From the NCBI GenBank assembly GCA_903885855.1, contig CAISKG010000597.1, forward strand, positions 1 to 6,938: 6,938 nucleotides of DNA, written 5' to 3'. The notes beneath the pieces are model-generated. The model was not told the DNA's origin. It did not search any database and saw only the letters and a program-made list of their open reading frames with translations. This DNA comes from an uncultured Planctomycetaceae bacterium. Lineage in GTDB: Bacteria; Planctomycetota; Planctomycetia; Pirellulales; UBA1268. This document shows positions 1 to 6,192 of the stretch, one piece after another. Each line of letters opens with the position of its first letter. Within the stretch, counting starts at the first letter, position 1. The position numbers and the translations under genes are program-made.

Positions 1-1646
1 CCCGGGCCGCCGTCGAGCACGCCCCCCCCGAGACCCTCTCGCCGGCCCAGCGGGGGGCGCTCTCCGCGATCCTCGAGCCGCTGTCCGCCGGTCGGCACGA
101 GACGATCCTCCTCTTCGGTGTCACCGGCAGCGGCAAGACCGAGGTCTACCTGCAGGCGGTGGAGGAGACGCTGCGCCAGGGGCGGCAGGCGATCGTGCTG
201 GTGCCGGAGATCAGCCTCACGCCGCAGACCTGCGACCGCTTCCGGGCCCGGTTCGGCTCGGTGGCCGTCCTCCACAGCCACCTGGCGCCCGCCGAGCGCC
301 ATGCCGAGTGGCGCGAGATCGCCTCCGGACGGGTGGGGGTGGTCGTCGGGGCGCGCAGCGCCGTCTTCGCCCCCGCGCCGCGCCTCGGGCTGATCGTCGT
401 CGACGAGGAGCACGAGACCTCCTTCAAGCAGGCGACGGCGCCACGCTACCACGCCCGGGACGTGGCCGAATGGATCGCGCGCGAGGCGGGCGTGCCGCTG
501 GTGCTCGGGTCGGCGACGCCCTCGCTCGAGGCCTTCGCGCGCTGCCAGGAGGGGTCCTGGCGGATGTGCCGGCTGCCGGAGCGCGTGGGGGGGGCCCAGC
601 TGCCGGCCGTGCTCACCGTCGACCTCCGCGAATCGCGCCGCGGCATGCAGGGGGCGCTCGCGCCGCGGCTGGTGGCCGGGATGCGCTGGGCGCTCGACGC
701 CGGCGGTCAGGTGATGCTCCTCCTCAATCGGCGCGGGTTCGCCACGCACGTGCAGTGCCGGGCCTGCGGCTACGCCGTGCGCTGCCCGCAGTGCGACCTG
801 GCGCTGACGCTCCACCAGCCCGGCAACCGGGGCATCTGCCACGGCTGCGGCCACGTGGCCCGCGTGCCCCACGACTGCCCGGAGTGCCGGTCGCCGGGGC
901 TCGCGATCCGCGGCACCGGCACCCAGCGGCTCGAGGAGCAGGTGCGCGGGGCCTTCCCCGGCACGCGCGTGGCCCGGATGGACACCGACACCATGCGGCA
1001 GCGCGGCAGCCACGAGCGCACGCTCGACGCCTTCCGGGCGCGCGAGATCGACGTGCTGGTGGGGACGCAGATGATCGCCAAGGGGCTCGACTTCCCCGGC
1101 GTGATGCTCGTGGGGGTGGTCCACGCCGACGCCGCGCTCCATCTGGCCGACTTCCGCGCGGCGGAGCGCTGCTGCCAGCTCGTGACGCAGGTCGCGGGGC
1201 GCTCCGGCCGCGGCGCCGCCGGCGGGCGGGTGGTGGTGCAGACCTGCACCCCGGACCACCCGGCGATCCGTGCCGCCGCCCGGCACGACTACGAGGCCTT
1301 CGTGCGCCACGAGCTCCCGGCGCGCCGGGCGCTGGTCTATCCCCCCTTCGGCTCCGTGGTGCGGCTGGTGGTCCGCAGTCCGAGCGACGACGCCGCCGCC
1401 GCCTGGGCCGAGACGCTCGCCGAGGCCGTGCGGCGGTCGGCCGGGGCCGCCGGCGCCCCGGTGCGCGTCCTCGGCCCGGCCCCGGCGCCGATCGCACGGC
1501 TGCGGGACCAGTACCGCTGGCACATCCAGGCGCATGCCGCCGACGGCGCCGCCCTCCGGGCGGTGGTGCGGGGCGCCGTGGAGGGCCTCAAGACGCCCGA
1601 CGGCGTGGCCTGGATCGTCGACGTCGATCCGGTGGAGATGCTCTGA
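1..1646 (+). CDS. priA: Primosomal protein N' (PriA), replication restart 3'-5' helicase, 5'-truncated by the window edge
   Basis: PriA recognises abandoned forks and D-loops and reloads the replicative helicase. The frame is open from base 3 and ends at TGA 1644-1646, giving 547 visible residues. E. coli PriA has 732, so about 185 N-terminal residues (the 3'-DNA-binding and winged-helix domains) lie before the window. Visible in order: Walker A GVTGSGKT (117-140), DEEH box (402-413), GSATPSLE (motif III), four CXXC pairs binding two zinc ions (cysteine codons from 756 to 887), GTQMIAKG (1062-1085), and motif VI QVAGRSGRG (1188-1214). The C-terminal domain carries the PriA signature VLGPAPAPIARLRDQYRW. 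The PriA-specific zinc module inside the helicase lobes makes confusion with RecG or UvrB unlikely. No key residue is missing. The next gene begins 85 bases downstream. Family identity is near certain; only the start is unseen. Confidence 0.97.
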   Translation, partial: RAAVEHAPPETLSPAQRGALSAILEPLSAGRHETILLFGVTGSGKTEVYLQAVEETLRQGRQAIVLVPEISLTPQTCDRFRARFGSVAVLHSHLAPAERHAEWREIASGRVGVVVGARSAVFAPAPRLGLIVVDEEHETSFKQATAPRYHARDVAEWIAREAGVPLVLGSATPSLEAFARCQEGSWRMCRLPERVGGAQLPAVLTVDLRESRRGMQGALAPRLVAGMRWALDAGGQVMLLLNRRGFATHVQCRACGYAVRCPQCDLALTLHQPGNRGICHGCGHVARVPHDCPECRSPGLAIRGTGTQRLEEQVRGAFPGTRVARMDTDTMRQRGSHERTLDAFRAREIDVLVGTQMIAKGLDFPGVMLVGVVHADAALHLADFRAAERCCQLVTQVAGRSGRGAAGGRVVVQTCTPDHPAIRAAARHDYEAFVRHELPARRALVYPPFGSVVRLVVRSPSDDAAAAWAETLAEAVRRSAGAAGAPVRVLGPAPAPIARLRDQYRWHIQAHAADGAALRAVVRGAVEGLKTPDGVAWIVDVDPVEML

Positions 1647-1704
1647 ATCGGCCCCCGGGAGCCGGAGCCCGCCGGTCGCGCTGGGCCGGTGTGCGCGGAG
1701 GGGG

Positions 1705-1710
1705 TACGAT
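1705..1710 (+). promoter_or_regulatory. Possible -10 hexamer TACGAT before the histidine kinase gene
   Basis: TACGAT lies 21 bases before the kinase ATG in the 85-base gap after priA and matches 4 of 6 positions of TATAAT. It stands out as an A/T-containing island in very GC-rich sequence. I see no convincing -35 at the expected spacing. Similar TA-N3-T hexamers precede rnhA and recG. A promoter here is inference; read-through from priA is the alternative. Confidence 0.25.
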
Positions 1711-1716
1711 CATCGC

Positions 1717-1721
1717 GGAGG
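1717..1721 (+). promoter_or_regulatory. Shine-Dalgarno GGAGG fixing the histidine kinase start
   Basis: GGAGG sits ten bases before ATG 1732. The kinase frame stays open far upstream into priA, but only the 1732 start has a ribosome binding site, and it lies just ahead of a normal membrane-sensor N-terminus. This site decides the start. Confidence 0.6.
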
Positions 1722-1731
1722 CAGGGCCGGC

Positions 1732-3432
1732 ATGTCGTACCGCACGTTCACCGACATCCTCGGCGAGACGAGCCTGGAGAAGAAGACCAGGTTCCTCTTC
1801 GGCCTCTGCATGCTCGTGCTGATCTCGGGCAGCTTCTGGTGGTACGGCAGCCGCACCGAGCAGCTCGTCTTCGCCACCACCCGCAGCACCGGCCGCCACA
1901 TGGTGGACGCCGTCATGCTGCAGGCCCACCGCAAGGCCTGGGACACCGTGCCGGAGCATGCCGGCACGATCGACCGGATCTCCCGGGAGTTCCAGAGCGA
2001 GCCCTACGAGTGGCAGATCCTCGACCCGCGGGCCGGGCCCGAGAAGCGCCAGGCCGAGGGCTATTACCGGCTCGACGAGGCGGTGCTCGACGTCTTCCGC
2101 TCGGCGGCGGCGCCCCCGGCCGGCGGCGCCGACGCGCCGGCGGAGTTCCGCGAGTTCCGCCGGCCGGAGCAGGGGCAGTATCTCTACTACCAGGCGGTGC
2201 GGGCGCGCGAGTCGTGCCTGCGCTGCCACGACGTGCGCACGCGCCCGGGGGTGCCGACGGCCGGCGAGGCGCCGGAGTCGATCGCCCCCGGCGACCTGAT
2301 GGCGGTGGTCCGCGTGGTGATCCCCGACACGGCCACCAAGAAGGCGATCAACTGGAACCGCGCCATCCTCCTGGCCACCGCCATCATGACGGCGTTCCTG
2401 GCGATGCTGGCCGCGTACCTGATCGTGCGCTACGTGATCGTCAAGCCGCTCCAGCACCTGCGCGACGTCAGCGACGAGGTGCGCCGGGGCAACATCCAGT
2501 CGCGGGCGGAGATCCACACCGCGGACGAGTTCGAGGAGCTCGGCGTGGCCTTCAACCGCATGCTGCGGTCGCTCGTCGACACCCAGGAGGAGCTGCAGAA
2601 GGTCAATTCCAGCCTCGACGGGAAGGTGGACGAGTTGGCCCGGGCCAATCTCCACCTCTACGAGATGAACCGGATGAAGAGCGACTTCCTCGCCACCATG
2701 AGCCACGAGCTGCGCACCCCGCTCAACAGCATCATCGGCTTCTCGGACGTCCTCGGCTCGATCCAGTCGCTCGACGACAAGCAGCGACGCTACGTGCAGA
2801 ACATCCGCACCTCGGGGCGGATGCTCCTCGACATGATCAACGACATCCTCGACCTGGCGAAGATCGAGGCGGGCAAGACGGAGATCCATCCCGTCGTCTT
2901 CGACGTCGAGATGGTGGTGTCGGCACAGTGCGACATGGCCCGGCCGCTGGCGGAGAAGAAGAACATCGACGTCGCCTACGAGATCGGGCCCGGGCTCGAG
3001 GCGGTCGAGCAGGACCAGGCCAAGGTGCAGCAGATCCTCGCCAACCTCCTCTCCAACGCGGTGAAATTCACCCCCGGCGGCGGGCGCGTCGACGTCCAGG
3101 CCCGCCTCGACGACGGCGATCCCGCCCGGCCCGAGATCGTGATCGACGTCGTCGACACCGGCGTGGGCATCGCCGCCGACGAGCAGCAGGTGATCTTCGA
3201 GAAGTTCCGGCAGGGGAAGGTCTTCCAGAAGGGGGACGACGCCATGACGCGCGAGGTCACCGGCACGGGCCTGGGGCTGTCGATCGTGCGGGAGCTCTGC
3301 CGGCTCCTCGGTGGCGACGTGACGCTCGAGAGCCAGCTCGGCCGCGGCAGCCGCTTCACCGTCCGCCTCCCGGCCCGCCTGTCGGCGTTGCGGCCGGCCG
3401 CGGGGGGCGGCGCCCTGGCGGCGGCGGGCTGA
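1732..3432 (+). CDS. Membrane sensor histidine kinase with periplasmic c-haem (CXXCH, DUF3365/Tll0287-like) domain and HAMP
   Basis: A 566-residue two-component sensor. Residues 21-39 form a first membrane helix. Residues about 40-205 are a periplasmic domain containing CLRCH (162-166, bases 2215-2229), a covalent c-type haem site, in a setting like the DUF3365 (Tll0287-like) domain: a YLYYQAVRA stretch before the motif and a closing VVRVVIP strand. Residues about 211-232 are the second membrane helix, 232-283 a HAMP domain, and 284-315 a likely coiled coil. The kinase core follows: HisKA with SHELRTP (phospho-acceptor H325), N box NLLSNAVKF (N442), G1 DTGVGI (475-480), F box FEKFRQ (489-494), and G2 GTGLGLSI (511-518). 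All catalytic boxes are intact. The last about 17 residues are Ala/Gly-rich and probably disordered. No receiver domain is fused and no response regulator is adjacent, so it is an orphan here. The likely input is redox state or a haem ligand, but the signal is unknown. Kinase call near certain; haem domain assignment about 0.85. Confidence 0.95.
   Translation: MSYRTFTDILGETSLEKKTRFLFGLCMLVLISGSFWWYGSRTEQLVFATTRSTGRHMVDAVMLQAHRKAWDTVPEHAGTIDRISREFQSEPYEWQILDPRAGPEKRQAEGYYRLDEAVLDVFRSAAAPPAGGADAPAEFREFRRPEQGQYLYYQAVRARESCLRCHDVRTRPGVPTAGEAPESIAPGDLMAVVRVVIPDTATKKAINWNRAILLATAIMTAFLAMLAAYLIVRYVIVKPLQHLRDVSDEVRRGNIQSRAEIHTADEFEELGVAFNRMLRSLVDTQEELQKVNSSLDGKVDELARANLHLYEMNRMKSDFLATMSHELRTPLNSIIGFSDVLGSIQSLDDKQRRYVQNIRTSGRMLLDMINDILDLAKIEAGKTEIHPVVFDVEMVVSAQCDMARPLAEKKNIDVAYEIGPGLEAVEQDQAKVQQILANLLSNAVKFTPGGGRVDVQARLDDGDPARPEIVIDVVDTGVGIAADEQQVIFEKFRQGKVFQKGDDAMTREVTGTGLGLSIVRELCRLLGGDVTLESQLGRGSRFTVRLPARLSALRPAAGGGALAAAG
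2215..2229 (+). other. CXXCH c-type haem attachment motif (CLRCH)
   Basis: The codons read Cys-Leu-Arg-Cys-His, between the two predicted membrane helices and so on the periplasmic side. Covalent haem at such a site needs a cytochrome c maturation system elsewhere in the genome. CXXCH can occur by chance, but position and surroundings fit the DUF3365 type of sensor domain. Confidence 0.8.
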
Positions 3433-3455
3433 ACGGCGCCCCGGCGGGCGCAGGC

Positions 3456-3461
3456 TACACT
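3456..3461 (+). promoter_or_regulatory. Possible -10 hexamer TACACT before rnhA
   Basis: TACACT lies 39 bases before the rnhA ATG in the 68-base gap after the kinase gene. It matches 4 of 6 bases of TATAAT in a locally A/T-poor background. A start about seven bases downstream would put the palindrome at 3469-3486 right at the 5' end of the transcript. No recognisable -35 is seen, so this is inference. Confidence 0.28.
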
Positions 3462-3468
3462 GCCGGCC

Positions 3469-3486
3469 CCGCGCCGGCCGGCGCGG
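3469..3486 (+). repeat. Perfect 18-base palindrome upstream of the rnhA ribosome binding site
   Basis: CCGCGCCGG is followed directly by its exact reverse complement CCGGCGCGG. As RNA it can fold into a 7-bp GC-only stem with a GGCC loop, ending two bases before the GGAGG of rnhA. It could be a protein-binding site, a translation-damping hairpin, or a chance product of high GC. No U-tract follows, so it is not a canonical terminator for the kinase gene. Confidence 0.7.
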
Positions 3487-3488
3487 AC

Positions 3489-3493
3489 GGAGG
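3489..3493 (+). promoter_or_regulatory. Shine-Dalgarno GGAGG of rnhA
   Basis: GGAGG seven bases before ATG 3501 is well spaced. It supports this start over the upstream open frame, which runs through the kinase gene as a shadow. Confidence 0.65.
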
Positions 3494-3500
3494 CGGCGGC

Positions 3501-3983
3501 ATGGCGAGCGACGAGGCGGAAGTGCTCCTGTTCACCGACGGGGCCTGCAGCGGCAATCCCGGACCCGGAGGGTGGGCCTACATCCTGCGCCACCCCGGCA
3601 GCGGGCGGGAGTCGCGCGAGAGCGGGTGCGACCCCGCCACGACCAACAACCGCATGGAGCTCGTCGCCGCGGTGCGCGGCCTCTCCCAGCTCAAGCGGCG
3701 CACGCGCGTGGAACTCGTCACCGACAGCGTGTACGTCGGCACCGGGATCGCCGAATGGCTGCCCAGATGGAAGCAGCAGGGCTGGAAGCGCAAGGAGGGG
3801 GGGCGGCTGGTGCCGATCAAGAACGAGGACCTGTGGCGGGAACTCGACCGGCTCGTGGCGGCGCACGACGTGCGCTTCACCCACGTCGCCGGGCACGCCG
3901 GCCACCCGGAAAACGAGGCCTGCGACCGGATGGCCGTGGCCGCCTACCAGCCGCTCCTCGGGAGGAAGCCGGGGGGGCGGTAG
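3501..3983 (+). CDS. rnhA: Ribonuclease HI
   Basis: This 160-residue cytoplasmic enzyme cuts the RNA strand of RNA-DNA hybrids, removing R-loops and leftover primers. E. coli RNase HI has 155 residues, so it is full length. It has FTDGACSGNPGPGGW at the N-terminus and all active-site residues: D13 (E. coli D10), E53 in NNRMEL (E48), D75 in TDSVYV (D70), H132 in GHAGHPENE (H124), and D142 (D134). The basic, Trp-rich handle region WLPRWKQQGWKRKEG used for substrate binding is present. There is no N-terminal hybrid-binding domain. It ends at TAG 3981-3983, nine bases before the recG start, so the two are probably linked in expression. The start follows a clear GGAGG. Identity is essentially certain. 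Confidence 0.98.
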   Translation: MASDEAEVLLFTDGACSGNPGPGGWAYILRHPGSGRESRESGCDPATTNNRMELVAAVRGLSQLKRRTRVELVTDSVYVGTGIAEWLPRWKQQGWKRKEGGRLVPIKNEDLWRELDRLVAAHDVRFTHVAGHAGHPENEACDRMAVAAYQPLLGRKPGGR

Positions 3984-3986
3984 ACT
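3981..3986 (+). promoter_or_regulatory. Possible -10 hexamer TAGACT overlapping the rnhA stop; candidate leaderless recG promoter
   Basis: TAGACT begins with the TAG stop of rnhA and ends six bases before the recG ATG. A sigma70-type -10 at that distance would start RNA at or next to the A of ATG, giving a leaderless message. This fits the lack of a close Shine-Dalgarno before recG. It matches 4 of 6 positions of TATAAT and no good -35 is visible, so it remains inference. Confidence 0.3.
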
Positions 3987-3992
3987 GTCCGC

Positions 3993-6170
3993 ATGTCCAC
4001 CTCCGACGACGCCTCCCGTGCCGACGGTGCTCCCGGCGGGCGGGGGGAGCCGCCGCGCAGTCTCGCCACGCGCCTCGAACGGCTGCCGGGGGTGGGCAGC
4101 GCCCGCGCCCGGCGCCTGGAGCGCCTCGGCCTGGTGACGGTGGCCGACGCGCTGATGCATTTCCCGCGCGACTACCGCGATTTCTCCGGCGCCCACGCCG
4201 TCGGCGACCTCGTCGACGGCGAGCACGCGTCGCTGGCCGGCACGGTGGCCGACGTGGGCACGCGCACCACCGCGCGCGGCGGCCAGATGCTCGTCGTGCG
4301 CCTCGCCTGCGCCGACGGCGGCGTGCGCGCGGTGTGGTTCAACATGCCCTTCATGGCCCGGCGCTTCGCGGTCGGGCAGGCGGTGGTGATCGCCGGTCAG
4401 CCGCGGCGTTCCGGCGGAAAGTGGGAGTTCGCCCATCCGGAGGTGCGCTGGCTCGGTGCCGGCGAACGGCACGACGCCTCGGAATGGCTGGCCGTCTATC
4501 CGCTCGCCGACGGCGTGCAGCAGTGGCACGTGCGGGCCGCGGTGCAGGCGGCGCTCGAGCACGGGGCCGAGCTCCCGCCGGAGGCGCTGCCCGCGGGGAT
4601 CCTCGCCGCCAAGGGGCTCCTCCCCATCGCCGAGGCCCTGCGCGAGATCCATTGCCCGTCGGCCCGGCCGATGATCGACGCCGCCCGGCGCCGGTTCGTC
4701 TATCAGGAGCTGTTCATGCTGCAGCTGGCCCTGCGCATGCACCGGGCGCAGCAGCAGCGGCGGCGGGCGGCGCCGGCGATCCCCTGCGACGCGCGCGTCG
4801 ACGGTCGGATCCGGGCCCGGTTTCCCTTCGACCTCACCGCCGCCCAGGGGCGGGTGTGCGCCGAGATCGTGGCCGACATGGGGCGGCCGGAGCCGATGAA
4901 CCGGCTGCTCCAGGGGGACGTCGGCAGCGGCAAGACCGCGGTGGCGCTGTACTGCGTGCTGGCGGCGGTGGCGGCGCGCGTCCCGGGGGCCCCCGCCGCG
5001 CCCTCCGGTCGCGCCCCCGGCTACCAGGCGGCGATCATGGCCCCCACGGAGCTCCTCGCCCGGCAGCATGCGGCGACCCTCGAGCACCTGCTCGGCGATC
5101 AGGGGGGGCGCGTGCCGCGCGCGGAGCTGCCCGTGGAGCTGCTCGTCGGCGGCCAGTCGGCGGCCCGGCGGAGGGCGTCGCTCGAGCGGATCGCCTCGGG
5201 CGAGGCGCGGATCGTCGTCGGCACGCAGGCGCTGCTGGCCGGCGAGGCACGCTTCCGCAACCTGGCCCTGGTGGTGATCGACGAGCAGCACCGCTTCGGC
5301 GTCGTGCAGCGCGGCCTGCTCCAGGAGGGGCACACCGACCCCCACACCCTCCTCATGACCGCCACGCCGATCCCGCGGACCGTGGCCCACGCCGTGTACG
5401 GCGACCTCGACGTCTCCACGCTCGACGAGCAGCCGCCCGGCAGGCAGCCGGTGGCCACCTACCGCGTGGAGCGCGAGCAGACCGACGCCTGGTGGGATTT
5501 CTTCCGCCGCAAGCTGCGCGACGGCCGCCAGGGCTACGTCGTGGTGCCGGCGGTGGAGGAGTCGAAGCGCGGCCTGGAGAGCGTGGGGAGCGCCTACGAG
5601 CAGCTGGCCAACGGAGCCCTGGAGGAATTCCGGCTCGGGCTCGTGCACGGCCGGCTCCCGGCGCGGCGCAAGGCGGAGGTCATGGAGGCCCTCCGGGCCG
5701 GCGAGATCGACGTGCTCGTGGCAACGAGCGTCATCGAGGTGGGGATCGACGTCCCGCGGGCGACCCTGATGACGATCCTCGACGCCGACTCCTTCGGGCT
5801 CGCGCAGCTCCACCAGCTCCGCGGCCGGGTGGCGCGCGGCGCGGCACGCGGCATCTGCGGCGCCGTCGCCGGTCCGGGGGCGTCGCCCCGCGTGGACGCC
5901 TTCGTCGCCACCACCGACGGCTTCGCGCTGGCCGAGCAGGACCTGCTGCTGCGCGGGCCGGGCGACCTCGTCGGCGCCCGCCAGAGCGGCGCCCCGCCGA
6001 TGTATCTGGCCGACCTCCTCCGCGACGCCGAGGTGGTCGCCGAGGCGCGGCGCGACGCCATCGACCTCTTCCAGCGCGATCCGGCCCTCGCCGATCCGGC
6101 CCTCGACCGGCTGCGCCACTTGATCGCCGCCCGGTGGGGAGACACGCTGGGCCTGGCCCGCATCGGCTGA
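3993..6170 (+). CDS. recG: ATP-dependent DNA helicase RecG
   Basis: RecG reverses stalled forks, branch-migrates Holliday junctions and unwinds R- and D-loops. It is 725 residues against 693 in E. coli. After a polar N-terminus of about 22 residues comes the RecG opening (LERLPGVGSARARRLERLG), then FPRDYRDFSG, and the OB-fold wedge domain at about 60-160 that splits the junction. Helicase lobe 1 has Walker A GDVGSGKT (4914-4937, residue 308), MAPTELLARQHA, DEQHRFG (5280-5300, residue 430) and TATPIPRT (5358-5381). Lobe 2 has GLVHGR, ATSVIEVGIDVP and QLHQLRGRVARG. The C-terminal region has the RecG-typical DLLLRGPGDLVGARQSG. Short Pro/Ala/Gly-rich insertions lie near residues 330-345 and 365-375. 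One oddity is motif VI, GRVARG instead of the usual GRVGRG (Ala614). The start at 3993 has no close ribosome binding site, but the protein begins where RecG should. Confidence 0.97.
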   Translation: MSTSDDASRADGAPGGRGEPPRSLATRLERLPGVGSARARRLERLGLVTVADALMHFPRDYRDFSGAHAVGDLVDGEHASLAGTVADVGTRTTARGGQMLVVRLACADGGVRAVWFNMPFMARRFAVGQAVVIAGQPRRSGGKWEFAHPEVRWLGAGERHDASEWLAVYPLADGVQQWHVRAAVQAALEHGAELPPEALPAGILAAKGLLPIAEALREIHCPSARPMIDAARRRFVYQELFMLQLALRMHRAQQQRRRAAPAIPCDARVDGRIRARFPFDLTAAQGRVCAEIVADMGRPEPMNRLLQGDVGSGKTAVALYCVLAAVAARVPGAPAAPSGRAPGYQAAIMAPTELLARQHAATLEHLLGDQGGRVPRAELPVELLVGGQSAARRRASLERIASGEARIVVGTQALLAGEARFRNLALVVIDEQHRFGVVQRGLLQEGHTDPHTLLMTATPIPRTVAHAVYGDLDVSTLDEQPPGRQPVATYRVEREQTDAWWDFFRRKLRDGRQGYVVVPAVEESKRGLESVGSAYEQLANGALEEFRLGLVHGRLPARRKAEVMEALRAGEIDVLVATSVIEVGIDVPRATLMTILDADSFGLAQLHQLRGRVARGAARGICGAVAGPGASPRVDAFVATTDGFALAEQDLLLRGPGDLVGARQSGAPPMYLADLLRDAEVVAEARRDAIDLFQRDPALADPALDRLRHLIAARWGDTLGLARIG

Positions 6171-6178
6171 CCGTCCCC

Positions 6179-6184
6179 GGAGGA
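6179..6184 (+). promoter_or_regulatory. Shine-Dalgarno GGAGGA of the esterase gene
   Basis: GGAGGA sits eight bases before ATG 6193, in the 22-base gap after recG. It fixes the start of the esterase. No -10-like hexamer is seen in this gap, which suggests co-transcription with recG. Confidence 0.65.
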
Positions 6185-6192
6185 CCCCGTCC

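Noticed and set aside
756..887. The Cys cluster in priA read as a separate small zinc-finger gene
   Set aside because: The four CXXC pairs are the standard zinc module inside PriA's helicase domain and are in frame with the flanking motifs.
1270..1731. In-frame upstream extension of the histidine kinase into priA
   Set aside because: The stretch overlaps the conserved PriA C-terminus and has Arg/Pro-rich shadow composition. The 1732 ATG has a Shine-Dalgarno and precedes a normal membrane-sensor N-terminus.
1647..1731. Possible Rho-independent terminator after priA
   Set aside because: Only weak GC-rich pairings (for example GGCCC with GGGCC) are present, and no T-run follows any stem.
308..1822. 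A 504-codon plus-strand frame overlapping priA
   Set aside because: It is the alternative frame of priA. The real frame carries Walker A, DEEH, the zinc cysteines and motif VI.
1588..2889. A 433-codon minus-strand frame opposite the kinase
   Set aside because: Its composition is dominated by Val, Leu, Arg, His and Ala without domain motifs, and the plus strand here encodes an intact conserved kinase.
1689..3500. In-frame upstream extension of rnhA through the kinase gene
   Set aside because: It is the shadow of the kinase in another frame. RNase HI begins normally at 3501 behind GGAGG and has the usual length from there.
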